A DNA stretch of 64,000 nt from Pseudisothecium myosuroides (GCA_951799445.1 CATOGU010000239.1:310001-374000), one strand, 5' to 3'; positions 10,862 to 21,195 are shown, counted from the first letter of the stretch. The notes: generated by a model from the letters alone, not told the origin. Made by a program: numbers and translations.

Positions 10862-11778
10862 TAAGTTAATCCCAAAAATCTTGAACACCTTTTTTTTTGC
10901 CAACATAGCAATTTTGGGCAGCTCACTACCAATTGGTGTTTCATTTTTTTTCTTTGAAATTTTCACACATGATATGTCCAAGGAGTAGCTTAAAATCCCA
11001 ACAATTTTAATAACTTTTGACTTCATAGTTCAAAAGTTATTGCATGATATGTAGTTTTCTTTGCTCAACAAGCAGTCATAAAACTTATTAAAAATCTCAA
11101 TTTTTGAAATTGGCTCTTCAGGTTTATGTATACATAGAAAGCTTTGAATTTGTCCATTTTGATGAATGAGAGTGAAAGTTATGAGGAGGTTTTTTTTTGT
11201 TGGTTCTCTACTCTAAACTAAACTTTGAAGCCCTTTATTTTACTCAATTTTCAATATTTTGGACAAAACACAAAACCAAAAGATGTAGGTTGTTTATCAA
11301 AACATTACAACCATAAGGATTGGAATTTTTGTTTTTGATAATTAAGTTCTTAGAAGTTTGTTAATTTGAATCATTCTCAATTTTTTTTACTTACTATTTT
11401 TTTCCATGTGTTTTAAAATTCCAAATGATTTGAAAATTTTCATGTGTGTAACCAACTTGCTTTGAAGAAAAAATCCAAAAAATTACAACCATTTTGAAGA
11501 AAAACTCATACAAATATGACCTTGTGAAGTGCAGTTGCCCAGGTTTTTGCAAGGATAAAGAATGGCTTTTTGTCTATTCAAACTCAAATGTCTTAAAATC
11601 TACATGGTGAAATTTTTTGAACTCTTTTTTGCATCTTTGAATACAAGTGTACTACAAGATTTTTATGGTTACAATCATGTGTCTAAAAATAAATTTTCTA
11701 AAAGTTGGTACTTATACTAGAAATGGCAGTTTTGGAGTGGTTTTGGTGAAAAAATTAGCTTAGGACTTTAGAGGTGAA
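10862..11778. mobile_element. Degenerate TTAA element, inverted relative of 56049-56980
   Basis: The sequence from AACATAGCAATTTTGGGC onward is the reverse complement of the element at 56049-56980. It ends GGTTTTGGTGAAAAAATTAGC and ACTTTAGAGGTGAA, where TTAA has become TGAA. The left terminal repeat is lost. It is non-coding. Confidence 0.7.
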
Positions 11779-11945
11779 CATTGCATGTTGTTCTCATGTA
11801 AATTGTAAAAAGAGTAGCGTGGGACCTAATACTGTGTTAGTGAATCTTCTCACAATTTGGGTTACTTAAAAATATGAGTGCATTCAATGAGAGTAATTTT
11901 TGGCTTCCATGATAGGCCATGTTTTCATGATTACTTCAATAAAAA

Positions 11946-12264
11946 GGGAAAATTTCATGGATACCCTTGGAGTTTGCAATATTTACATAGATACTCCTGA
12001 TTTTTCAGAAATCACACAAATGCCTTTGGACCAAAAAAATTAGGCATTTATTTGTTGTGCTTGTACTTTCTTCATGACCAATGTTGAAGAAGGGAATGTA
12101 ATGAAATATAAAAGAAGCAATGTGCGCACAAAGATAGAAGGAAGTGGCATGCATAACAAACACCTAATTTTTTTGGTTCAAGGGTATTTATGTAATTTCT
12201 GAAAAACCAGATGTTTTTCTATATAAATATTGCAAACTTTAGGCGTATACATGACATTTTCCCT
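11946..12264. mobile_element. Foldback MITE, GGGAAAATTT family, copy 1
   Basis: The outer arms are inverted: GGGAAAATTTCATGGATACC at the left, ATGACATTTTCCC at the right, and CACAAATGCCTTTGGACC against GGTTCAAGGGTATTTATG inside. It is flanked by A-rich DNA. The whole 319 bp can form a hairpin and has no ORF of its own. Confidence 0.75.
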
Positions 12265-12359
12265 AAATTTTATGGATTTGAACAACTATTTTCCATCCTA
12301 CAAAATGTTTTATTTTTGTCATCTATCAAACAAAAGACTTATGCATTGGCGTTTAAGGG

Positions 12360-12363
12360 TTAA
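12360..12363. repeat. Orphan TTAA-element right end
   Basis: The word GGCGTTTAAGGG directly precedes TTAA here, like the right end of a TTAA element with the end word CCCTTAAACGCC. I could not find a matching left end, because the MITE at 11946 and decay obscure it. Confidence 0.35.
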
Positions 12364-12633
12364 GCCCAATTATGAAGGGTTCTTCTATCTTTCGTTATTA
12401 TATATTGGTGGGTAAATCTTATATGGGAATAGATCTGTGTACGACACTTTTTTTACTATTCTACCACATCTACTACTAATACATAAAAATACATATGCCT
12501 AATATTTACAATATTAAAATAGTTGTGGATCATAGGAAAAACATTATTGATTTAAAAATACAACTTGTCATAAAAGTTGCAACTTTCATTTTTCTTTTGG
12601 CTCTTGATCTTGCTCATAATATCAACTTAAAAA

Positions 12634-12947
12634 GGGAAAATTTAATGGATACCCTTGAATTTGCAATGTTTTTATACATATGCCTTCTTCTTCAAAAATA
12701 TCACAAATACTCTTGCATCAAAAAAATTAGGAGTTTGTTTTGTTGTTGTGCAACCCACTTTCCTTCTTTGTTTATGCGCACGCATAACAAGAAAGAAGTA
12801 GTGTTTGCACAAAGGGAGAAGGATGTGACATGCATAACAAAACAAACTCCTAATTTTTTTGGTCCAAGTGTATGTGTGATATTTCTGAAAAAGCAAGAGC
12901 ATCTATGAAAATATCGCAAAATATAGGGGTGCCCATGAAATTTTCCC
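12634..12947. mobile_element. Foldback MITE, GGGAAAATTT family, copy 2
   Basis: It is a second copy of the 11946 element: left GGGAAAATTTAATGGATACC, right CCCATGAAATTTTCCC. The arms around AAAAAATTAGGAGTTTGTTT are inverted against AAACAAACTCCTAATTTTTT. The overlapping ORFs on both strands here are by-products of the hairpin. Confidence 0.75.
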
Positions 12948-13661
12948 TTTAAAAAGTATTAAACTAAACTAAGCATAATTTAGACTTTTCAATTGACAAC
13001 ATGAGTGGGATTTGGAGCCAAAAAACAAAATCAAAGTTGCAACTTCTATGTCAAATTGTATTTTCAAATTAGTGATATCTTTTCCATTGTCCACACTTAT
13101 TTTTATAATTGTAAATATTGACTAGTAGGTGTGGTAAAATAGTTGACAAGAAGTGGTACACATATCAATCCTCATCTTATATTTGGACTTTAGTTATATA
13201 ATTGTTTCATGCTGTATGAACCTGCCATGCAGTACTGCACGCAAAGGTAGTGGTCTCCATTATAAAAGCAAAATAGCCAGACATCCTTTTCCGATTGTCC
13301 TGTGGATATTGACTCATGAACGTTACAAAGTGCAGCCTAGCCTTACCAAGCATGTAGTCTTGAGGACGTTTCACACCTTGTCCAAAGTTCCAGAGAATTC
13401 TGAGAATTCGATCTATCAAAGATATTGAAATTTGGGATTTATTTTGCTCTAAGATCAGCCTCAATTGCAAGACAGTATTTGAGCGCAGCAAAAGGCATGT
13501 AACATTGAAATCTTAAGTTCCTTAATTTGTTGGTCAACTTTAGCCAAAATCTTATCTTAACTTTTGACTGGCTACCACAACATTAGAAAAATTGAGAGAA
13601 CAGATGGATGGAATTGTCAAATCCCTCCTCAATCAACATTAGATTTGCCAGCATTTGGATG
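12948..13661. other. Intergenic, no gene recognised
   Basis: AT-rich sequence. Facing ORFs of 91 and 94 codons at 13153-13491 show no recognisable domain and overlap on opposite strands. Confidence 0.4.
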
Positions 13662-13989
13662 CACTAGAAGAAAACTGCGTTTAACTTGTCAAAAACTGCG
13701 TTTAACTTGTCAAAAACTGCGTTTAATTTGTCAAAACTGCGTTGTATTTGACAAAAACTGCGTTATACTCAACACAAAGTGTGGGGTGAATTTTGTTGAG
13801 TTCTCCGTTCATAACACAAAATTCTGCATTCCTCCATTTCAACACAAAATTTGACAAGTTAAACGCAGAATTTTGTATTAGAATGCAGAATTTTGTGTTA
13901 TGAACGGAGAATTCAACAAAATCCACCCCACACTTTGTGTTGAGTTACAACGCAGTTTTTGTCAAATACAACGCAGTTTTCTTCTAGTG
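13662..13989. mobile_element. CACTA-type hairpin MITE with internal tandem repeat
   Basis: The ends are perfect inverted repeats CACTAGAAGAAAACTGCG, flanked on both sides by ATG (3-bp duplication, as in CACTA elements). Behind the left end the unit AAACTGCGTTTAACTTGTC is repeated about four times with decay. The centre is a near-perfect palindrome built on ACACAAAGTGTGGGGTG, AGTTCTCCGTTCATAACAC and their complements. Confidence 0.85.
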
Positions 13990-14174
13990 ATGAAAGCTAC
14001 TAATATCAATAGATTTTATGAATAAATATGCACACGTTATTGATTATATCCATTTCTATCCAATTTTTTTTTACCTACTTGCATTGATGGTTGGGTGCAC
14101 AAAAACAAAATTTTAGCAGTTCTTATCCAATTTTTCCTCACCTAAGGTAGGAGCACCCATCACCAACATTGTAT

Positions 14175-15088
14175 TTAACCCCTAAAGGACGGAGCCATTT
14201 TTCCAGTGAAAATCACTCAAAACTGCCACTTCTGGGGGTTAGTAAGAAGCTATAATTTTTTTATTTTTTTGGGAAATTCAACCGTAGGCTCTTGCTCTAG
14301 ACTAGATTAGGTACTTGCGGGAAAAAAATCAGGTCATTCTAGATGGTCATGAGTGAGATATTTACATCTAAAGTGAAAATAAAAGTTATTTTCATGCTGC
14401 CAAAAAAATTCAGAAGCCTTTGACCACTCTTATAACAAAAAAGTTGCTCTACCCAAAGTTGCGCCTTTTCTTTATCATGTAGGAGATCAAGTTAGGTATG
14501 TGTGGGAGAATTTTCAAATCAATTGGAACTACACAACACATGGGAAAAATCAGTAAGTAAAAAGAAGTAGAGAATGAGTCAAATCACTTAATTGTTAAAA
14601 ATTTAATTATTATAATGAAAATTGCAAATCCCAATGGTCACAATGTTGTGATAAACAATCTACTTCCTTTGGTTTATTTTTTTTCCAAAATAATGAAAAT
14701 TGAGTAAAATAAGGAGCTTCAAAGTTTATTTTAGAGTAGAGAATCCATAACTGCCCGCAAACAAAAACATCTCATAACTTTCACCTCATTGATTGGAATT
14801 GAGTTATTCAAAGCTTCTCATACATAAAAAATTCTAAAGAACCAATTTGAAGTTTTAATTTTTTTTTAAATTAATTTTTTTTAAAGTTTTTGGGCTGCCC
14901 GCCCCCCAATTCATGCATAACTTACTCAATAAATGTCAGAATGAAAAAAAAATTAGTTGACCACATAGCTCTTTGAATTCCCTACCTTCAATAAAAGTTT
15001 TAAAAAATCACACAAAGTAGTTTAGCCAAAGTAACATGCCCGAAGTCCCACCTGTCCCCCGAAGGGACAACAGTCCTTTAGGGGTTAA
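14175..15088. mobile_element. TTAA element, family A (914 bp)
   Basis: The ends are TTAACCCCTAAAGGACGGAG and the inverted AGTCCTTTAGGGGTTAA, with intact TTAA on both sides. It is collinear with 6412-7359 (TTGCTCTAGACTAG, GTGTGGGAGAATTTTCAAATC, TTTTTGGGCTGCCC). Confidence 0.9.
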
Positions 15089-15094
15089 TGGCGT

Positions 15095-15232
15095 CACTCT
15101 CTATACATGATAGTCATTCTAGAGCTTAAATCTAGGTACACCATAGATAGCTTATTGATGTTGAACAAAATGATAAGCTATCTATGGTGTACCTAAAATT
15201 AAGTTCTAAAATGACCACATGTGTAGAGAGTG
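15095..15232. mobile_element. Short foldback MITE (138 bp)
   Basis: The inverted arms of about 60 bp are CACTCTCTATACATGATAGT at the left and its diverged complement CACATGTGTAGAGAGTG at the right. They meet around GTACACCATAGATAGCTTAT, facing ATAAGCTATCTATGGTGTAC. No matching flanking duplication is evident. Confidence 0.75.
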
Positions 15233-15525
15233 ACAACAAACAAAATTTAAAGGTTGCTTGGGGCTTGAGAATTGGTGGGTCTTTCGAGCCCGATAGAGCC
15301 TACGTTCAGGCCTATAGATCCACGTGGCAGTGACATCAACACTCTATCTCCGCTGCAGGTCTTCCAATGTTCTCCTTCATTATTGCCGAAGCTCGGTAAC
15401 TCTAATAAGCTCTTTTCTTTCAAAACATAGAATAGATTTAACATCATTGTTTGGTAGCAGGTTTGGCACAAAATTATTGCTTTGTGTATGATAGGGTAAG
15501 GGCCCCACGAAATGCCATTCTTACG
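15233..15525. other. Spacer, possible gene scrap, unidentified
   Basis: This stretch is less AT-rich than its surroundings and has a 74-codon minus-strand ORF (15247-15471). I do not recognise a protein in it. Confidence 0.25.
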
Positions 15526-16444
15526 TTAAATCCTTATAGGACCAGTTTTTTTTTTTTTTTTTAAAAGCAATATAGCGATTTTGGGCAGGTACCTATGATT
15601 GGAGCTTTTTGTATTTTAGGTTGAAGTTTTAATAGAATATGGGAATTAGGTTTATCTTTCATATGCAATATTCATTGTGACCTTTGGAATTATTAGTAAA
15701 AATTTATGGCCTAATATGTTGTTTTTTACATTTGTCGAGCAGCCTGGGCAGATTTTTACAAATCACTTTTTCAAAAACAACATTATTAAATTGGTTTAGA
15801 AGATTTATGTAAATGTTGAAGCTTTAAATCATTCCATTTTGATCAAAGAGACAAGGATTTTTTGTTTGCAGGCAGTTACAAATTCTCTACTCTAAGATAA
15901 ACTTTGAAGTCCTTTATTTTACTCAATTTTCAACATTTTGGAACAAAAACAAAACCTAAGAATGTAGATTGTTTCTTGCAACATTATTACCATTGGGATT
16001 GGCATTTTTCATTTCCCAAATTAAATTCTCAACAATTTTGTGTGTTGAATCATTCTCTACTTCTTTTTACTTACTAATTTATTTCTGTATGTTATATAAT
16101 TCCAAACAATTTGAAGCTTTTTTTACATGTACTTTACTTAGGTGGAATAATAAATTTAGAGAAGTACCACCCACATGTCCTTTTTTCATTAGAAATTTCA
16201 CCTTTTGAAGGCTAGCTGCCCAATTTTTCACAAGACGTTTTTAGATAATCAAACCATTCTATCTTTCAATCCGCGCTGTGGAATACTCTAAAATTTTGTC
16301 CACATCTTTTGAACTATTCTTCTGCAAGATCCTACAGTTGCATATGCATAAATATGTTTTTATTTTCATATTTGGTTGATGCTCTAAAAATGGCAGTTTT
16401 GAAAAGTTTTTGATGAAAACTTTGCTTGGTCCTTTTGGAGTTAA
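15526..16444. mobile_element. TTAA element, family A/E (919 bp)
   Basis: It starts TTAAATCCTTATAGGACCAG and ends CTTGGTCCTTTTGGAGTTAA. The interior is in the reverse orientation relative to 14175-15088 (ACTCAATTTTCAACATTTTG, TTGGCATTTTTCATT). Both TTAA sites are intact but the inverted ends have several mismatches, so it looks old. Confidence 0.8.
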
Positions 16445-16740
16445 GACAATAGGAACAAGGGTGGAACATGTTTGAAGAAAATATGGTCAATTGTCGGTTC
16501 TGCTAGTAAGAGTGACATTACACATCATGACACTTCTTTGCAATTTTTGTTATTATGTTTGCAAGTGTAGAGGCAACCAAAACTAGACTTTATTCAAGCA
16601 ATGTTTATGGATCCAACACGCACCTAGTAGTATCACATGATAGACTAACAAGTTAATACTCTTAAAATTCGATTTGAGAAGAGAAGATGTTTCATTTGTT
16701 TTTCATTTGCAATTGATTTCCTTTAGACAACCGAGATTGG

Positions 16741-16800
16741 AACAATAAAATAAAATAATTAAATAAAATAAAAAATAAAAATAAAAATAAAAATAAAAAG
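16741..16800 (+). repeat. A-rich simple repeat
   Basis: AATAAA/AAAAT microsatellite of about 60 bp. Confidence 0.9.
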
Positions 16801-16875
16801 TCTATTTGGAGATCCTTGAGGTGGCAGGCAATGGGTCCTTCTTGGTATAAGTTAGGAGATTCTATAATGGAGCGT

Positions 16876-17015
16876 TTAACCCCCAAAGGACCATGGTCTT
16901 TATCTTGTCAAAAGACACTCAAAACTGTCACCTCCATGGCAAAGAGTAAAAAAGTTCAAAAAGTAGATATTTTGCATATTTGACCATAGGATCTTTTATT
17001 AGACTACTATAAATG
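16876..17015. mobile_element. Truncated TTAA element, left end only
   Basis: It starts TTAACCCCCAAAGGACCATGG and follows the first 140 bp of 5102-6027 (TGTCAAAAGACACTCAAAA, CATAGGATCTT). It breaks off near 17015, where the gene-like island begins. No right half was found on the far side of the island. Confidence 0.7.
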
Positions 17016-17029
17016 CCATATTTAACTAC

Positions 17030-17540
17030 TTCTGGACTATGCGGTAAATTCTGGACTTGGACAAGTTACAATTCATAGAGATACCTACAAATGCTATGCA
17101 ATACAGAGATGGTTGGCTACCAGAAATGACCGATATTTGAAGAACAGCGGTGTGGCAATCGGGGGATCCTGGGATGTCGTGTGAAATAGAGCGCGGGGAC
17201 ACCGATGTGTATGCTTCGAGGGAGTAAAGCATGCACAACTGTCAAATAAGACGGACTGGTTAAAAGAAGTGTACAACCCAATTAGAATGGGGAGATCTCG
17301 ACGATCTAAATCAATAATACAAGTGGTGACGGAAGAGGACATCACTGACAGCAACCAGATTGCTCACAAACTTGTACAGAGGAACTATTGAGACACCCTA
17401 CAATACAGTGATCCCTGTATCAGAGGAAAATCACTTTGTATCCAAAAACATGCAGTTCAGATGATCTCAATACTAAAGTTCAAACATAATCCATCCATGA
17501 CACAGAATGAGGAAGACGCAGTGAAGACATTGGATGAGGT
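17030..17540 (+). pseudogene. Unidentified coding remnant with two in-frame stops
   Basis: One plus-strand frame stays open except for TGA stops near 17187 and 17388. It contains the words HRDTYKCYAIQRWLATRND, HAQLSNKTDWLKEVYNP and KHAVQMISILKFKHNPS, with a possible splice donor GAG|GTAAAA at its end. Amino-acid composition looks protein-like, but I do not recognise the family. A GGGGGATCC motif typical of this island lies within it (17161). Confidence 0.35.
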
Positions 17541-17655
17541 AAAATAATCCATGCATTTCAAAGGATGATAATACAAAGTTGATATATTTGCAGAAAAGAA
17601 CCAACCACCTGCTTTCGACAAAACGGGAAAGCAGTGTAAAGTAGAACTGTGAGAG

Positions 17656-18102
17656 CTACGTCTCTCGAAAATCCATCACAGGTATGGTGCTACGTTTCCA
17701 AATAATCTTAACACAGTTAAGAGGATCCAGACTTAGCAATAAAAATTTTCTATTGAGAAACACCTTGCGAGCGCGAGGATCTGCTAAGAGAACACTCACA
17801 ATATTACCCGGGTCCGGGAATGGAGTGGATCTGTTGGGAAAGGTAGATCCTCCTACATAGTGAAACCGTGAAACAATATCGAAGGGAAGAATCTGCCGAA
17901 GAAGCTTGTGTAGTGTCTCTAAATGCATTGACGACCACAACGCACAGTCTAGATGGTTAACAAAATGTCGCATAAGCTTGACAAAGAGGGGTTGAACTTC
18001 AAAATTCTGTGGAAGATCCTCAACACCACCTTCAACGCAAAGAGCACCGCGGAGTACAACGAGGATAGCCTTTTGCGAGGAGAAACCTGACGACACAGTC
18101 AA
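17656..18102 (-). pseudogene. Degenerate FCP1/NIF-like HAD domain
   Basis: 148 codons. Its layout parallels the FCP1-like protein at 18699-19448: a hydrophobic strand then the catalytic loop position (ILVVLRGALC, where that protein has VVLDLNGVLL), a helix, and ALWSSM where it has GFWSC. The nucleophile Asp is replaced (LRG) and no DDSP-type motif is seen, so it would not be an active phosphatase. It lies on the same strand, downstream of that gene. It may be a decayed tandem copy or a far exon; the family assignment rests on motif pattern only. Confidence 0.4.
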
Positions 18103-18698
18103 ATGTCATGCAAACAATACAATGGGCAACCATCGAGGGATCCCTCGATAGAATAAAAACAACATCGAAAATAACAATTGGGGGATCCCTCGACAGAAGC
18201 AAACCAAGATCACAACATGTCGGAGCAGAGTCATTTAAGAAAAAAAAACTTAACGGAATAAAAGGAAACGGTGTAGGAATGCCAAATCTCTTCGGGGGCG
18301 GAAATAATCTAGAATTTCAGAGTGTCTAAACAGAACTTACAATGGCATTGGAGGATTAAACAACGTCAGAGTATGAGCCAATTCTGATGATATTCAGTTA
18401 CCAATCGAAGCAAAACAGATAGACAGGAAAAAATTATGACCTAACACATTAAAAGACAGAACAGATAGGCGGACAGACAAGGACTGTATAGAAAACATAA
18501 CCAGGTAAGAGAAGCTAAGTCAATATAGTGAGCATTAAAAAGAAGAAATTTACATGCGAAAATTGCATTAGGGAAATGTAATAAGTCTCCTGGAATATAT
18601 ACACTATCGCCAGAGATCTGTTTTCGAACTCTGCACAGATCTAAATATATACAACACCATCCAGGGATCCCCCGATAGAAATAGAAGACAGAAATTGT

Positions 18699-19448
18699 CT
18701 ACTGCGATTTAAGTTCACGCAAAATATCACGACACAGCGGCGAAGACAAGTCCGCTGGAGGCTGGGATCTTGGAAGAGGATTGATCCTGACATACTCCAC
18801 CACAGGTACGTTTGAGTTGAGAAGACCGTCTAACCAGGGACGCAGTACACCGTTGAGGAAATTGTCATTCATAGCACCTAGCCACGATTGAGGGTGGACG
18901 GCGCTAAACCCGTCGTTCAGTAGGTTCTTGAGAGGACTATCATCAATTAGGATGATGTTCTCTACTGACTCAAGACGGCGGTAACTCCTGTACAAGTCAA
19001 GCTTCTTCAAAAAATAGGGCTTACCAGGCCTATTCGATGACCAAAACATGGACTCCTTACAATACTTCTGAGATAGACAAAGAACGTCCCTCCGACTAAA
19101 AGAATAACCCTCCAGAATAAAAGTCATAACATCGTCCAAATTGAAGTTCGAAACACAGCTCCAAAAACCAAGGTCGGCTTTCCGTTGCAACCAGTTCAGA
19201 AACTCAGTCACACCCGGCCTGCGGTGCTGAATAAATTTCCCACTACCCCGAACCCTGTGAAGGAGCACTCCGTTCAGGTCAAGGACGACGGAGTACCGTC
19301 GAAGAGGTACCTCTTTTAAGATCATGTGCAGCTGAGGGTCAACCGTTGATAAATCTGCAGCACAAATGCACCCCAGTGATTGTATGTCAGCAATTGAGAC
19401 TCCAGTAGCGACAAGCTCGATGCCGATCTGGAAATAAGGAGACGTCAC
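18699..19448 (-). CDS. FCP1/NIF-like HAD phosphatase domain protein
   Basis: 249 codons, probably the C-terminal part of a larger gene on this strand. HAD motifs of the FCP1/SCP (NLI-interacting factor-like) group are visible: the catalytic loop VVLDLNGVLL (Asp57 as nucleophile), RRPGVTEFLNWL, GFWSC near residue 95, the lysine-bearing KPYFLKKLDLY around 145-153 and IILIDDSPLKN with the acidic pair at 169-170. Members dephosphorylate Ser/Thr on proteins such as the RNA polymerase II tail. Here the second loop Asp is Asn (DLN for DxD), which could impair activity. The residues before IGIELV resemble a splice acceptor (TTTCCAG), so the Met at 19448 may not be the real start. GGATCC motifs flank it. 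Confidence 0.6.
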   Translation of the reverse strand: MTSPYFQIGIELVATGVSIADIQSLGCICAADLSTVDPQLHMILKEVPLRRYSVVLDLNGVLLHRVRGSGKFIQHRRPGVTEFLNWLQRKADLGFWSCVSNFNLDDVMTFILEGYSFSRRDVLCLSQKYCKESMFWSSNRPGKPYFLKKLDLYRSYRRLESVENIILIDDSPLKNLLNDGFSAVHPQSWLGAMNDNFLNGVLRPWLDGLLNSNVPVVEYVRINPLPRSQPPADLSSPLCRDILRELKSQ

Positions 19449-19609
19449 TATGCACCTGTGACTTCATTTTCCATAGACCCCTGTCCTTCCACTTCCGTTG
19501 CTATGACCCTCTCCGATGATTCTTCTCCCAACTCAGCGATCTGACCAGAACCCTCCCCCTGCACTTCCAATACTGTAGAAGATACCCTCCCCGTTATTCC
19601 TTCTACAAG

Positions 19610-20893
19610 CTAAGCCTTCTCATCCGACACCTTTTCCTGTCCAAACGCGAGGTCAAAAACACTTTTGTAAGTGAAACAGTGCGCTTGCCTTACGGCTTCC
19701 AAATGCTTAGCCGGTTTGCTGTCCAGCTTGCGATTTGGGTCAAAAGAAAAACACGGAAACCCGCACATATCTTTAATCAAACTGTCGAGACGGACCTTGT
19801 CACTGTGCGGAGCAACCGATGCATTAGAGTGCAGAATTGGTTGTGTCCGAGATCCTCGCCGTGGACTAAGCGGTACTAAATCACGTAACGTATCCAAGCA
19901 GACCTCCTCAGTAGAAGGACCAGTGTCATCAGAGGGGGCCTCAGTTGATACGGCACCAGAGGGCCCTGGGAGAGGGGTTGAAGTCATACAGGCATCCCCT
20001 AATGTCATACTGTCACTACCGACCTCTGCGTGGTGGCGGACAACATCAGGACCTACACAGGGATCCCTGGATGAAAGACTCTCTCCCTCGCCCCCAACTT
20101 TGACCACGGCCACATTCTTGACTGTACAGGGATCCCTCGATGGAGAGGTATCAGTACCGCCATGAACCTCAGGCCCGACCACATCAGACTGCGGAAGGGT
20201 CTGAGACGGCGATACACCTAGGGTTGCTTTCCGTGGCGCTTGGGATCCTGTCGATGTTCCACCCACTACCTCCTCCCCAAATAGTGTAGAATCCATACGG
20301 GGATCCCCTGATGCAAGAGAATCCCTGACTCCCTCTACCATATGTCGAACGACATTTTGCTGAGAGAGGGATTCTAAGTCTTCTGTACTGTGGATAGGGC
20401 TGCCTCGCAATTGAGGTTCAGAACGAAGAACCTGACCAGATTCACCAATCCCGGAAACTGTTGCTACTGCCCCAGCCGGGTCCCGCTGTACTCGCTCAGG
20501 CTGTTCAAATGCGGGAGTTGCTGGTGAATTGGAGCGTAGAGGCGGCGATCTGGACTGGCTCCTTCGGCTCCGACCAGAAGAGGGCGCCTGCACGATCCCT
20601 TCCGGCGCGGCAGGTTTAGGACTTCTTTCAGTTCTGGGATGAAGTAGATTCTGCATTGGGTGTTCCCGTTTCTTCTTCGAACTCGCGGCAGCCATCTTCA
20701 CCGGCTTCTCGAACTGCCGCGCTGACTTGTGGGAGGGATTTTTACGCGCAGACTTCTGACGGGAATCACCCTTACCCTTGGCAGCATCTCGATTCAACAG
20801 CACTTTCGCGTAATCTAGAGGCGCCTTCGTCACGATCTCGGACATGAGCGGTCGCTTCCCCTTGGACGGGTCAAAAGACTTGTCCTGCATAAC
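19610..20893 (-). CDS. Long low-complexity exon with 23-residue repeats
   Basis: This open frame on the minus strand is rich in Ser, Pro, Arg, Lys and Asp and predicted to be disordered. The basic N-terminal part (KGKGDSRQKSARKNPSHKSA, SKKKREH) looks nuclear. A degenerate repeat of the form xVVxxxVxxGxDSxxSRDPCxx occurs about at residues 211, 267, 290 and 313, counted from the upstream ATG at 20989. A splice acceptor (CTTCCAG) at 20894 suggests an internal exon. It ends at TAG 19610, but the same frame continues as plausible sequence (RVSSTVLEVQGEGSGQIAEL) to about 19463, just before the FCP1-like domain, so the two may be one gene with a premature stop. Function unknown. Confidence 0.45.
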   Translation of the reverse strand, partial: VMQDKSFDPSKGKRPLMSEIVTKAPLDYAKVLLNRDAAKGKGDSRQKSARKNPSHKSARQFEKPVKMAAASSKKKREHPMQNLLHPRTERSPKPAAPEGIVQAPSSGRSRRSQSRSPPLRSNSPATPAFEQPERVQRDPAGAVATVSGIGESGQVLRSEPQLRGSPIHSTEDLESLSQQNVVRHMVEGVRDSLASGDPRMDSTLFGEEVVGGTSTGSQAPRKATLGVSPSQTLPQSDVVGPEVHGGTDTSPSRDPCTVKNVAVVKVGGEGESLSSRDPCVGPDVVRHHAEVGSDSMTLGDACMTSTPLPGPSGAVSTEAPSDDTGPSTEEVCLDTLRDLVPLSPRRGSRTQPILHSNASVAPHSDKVRLDSLIKDMCGFPCFSFDPNRKLDSKPAKHLEAVRQAHCFTYKSVFDLAFGQEKVSDEKA

Positions 20894-21000
20894 CTGGAAG
20901 CATAAGTAGACAACAGCACCAAAAGGAATGTCAAACACTGGTCCAAAGTGTTTCAAGCAGGCATACAGGGATCCCCCTATGAATGTCATGAACTACGAAC

Positions 21001-21195
21001 CTGTGCAGATGGAGAGGATTCCTCATCGTCGTCGTTGCCATTCGATTTCACAGGTGATGACCGAATCTTTGTCTCCAAAGAAACCGCGTACGTGCCTTTC
21101 CCAGACTTAATGGTTAACTTCTTCCTGGGCACTGGGCGCGAGCGACCCTTGCCCTTGGTCAGAGTAGTCGCACGGGATGTCCGAGGGTTCTCATC
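21001..21195 (-). CDS. Basic low-complexity exon
   Basis: It is bounded by a good acceptor (TTGCAG) and donor (CAG|GTTCGT). It encodes about 64 residues, Lys/Arg-rich then acidic (KGKGRSRPVPRKKLTIKSGK, NGNDDDEESSPSAQ). With the next exon at 20893 and the exon at 21267-21423 it forms a consistent minus-strand series. No domain is recognised. Confidence 0.45.

Larger units (their letters stand above)
17161..20974. repeat. Dispersed palindromic motif GGGATCCC(T/C)CGAT
   Basis: The hexamer GGATCC occurs at 17164, 17723, 18138, 18183, 18665, 20061, 20130, 20243, 20301 and 20969, ten times in under 4 kb. Most copies sit in an extended context ACAGGGATCCCTCGATrrA. The copy at 18132-18149 is a perfect 18-bp palindrome, ATCGAGGGATCCCTCGAT. 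Copies fall in coding and non-coding DNA. Similar extended motifs lie at 41009-41024 and 41119-41132. Confidence 0.7.

Noticed and set aside
12495..12919. ORFs of 137, 76 and 72 codons on both strands
   Set aside because: They mirror each other because they lie in a foldback MITE.
13671..13740. CRISPR-like spaced repeats
   Set aside because: Short tandem units without spacers inside a CACTA hairpin in a plant genome.
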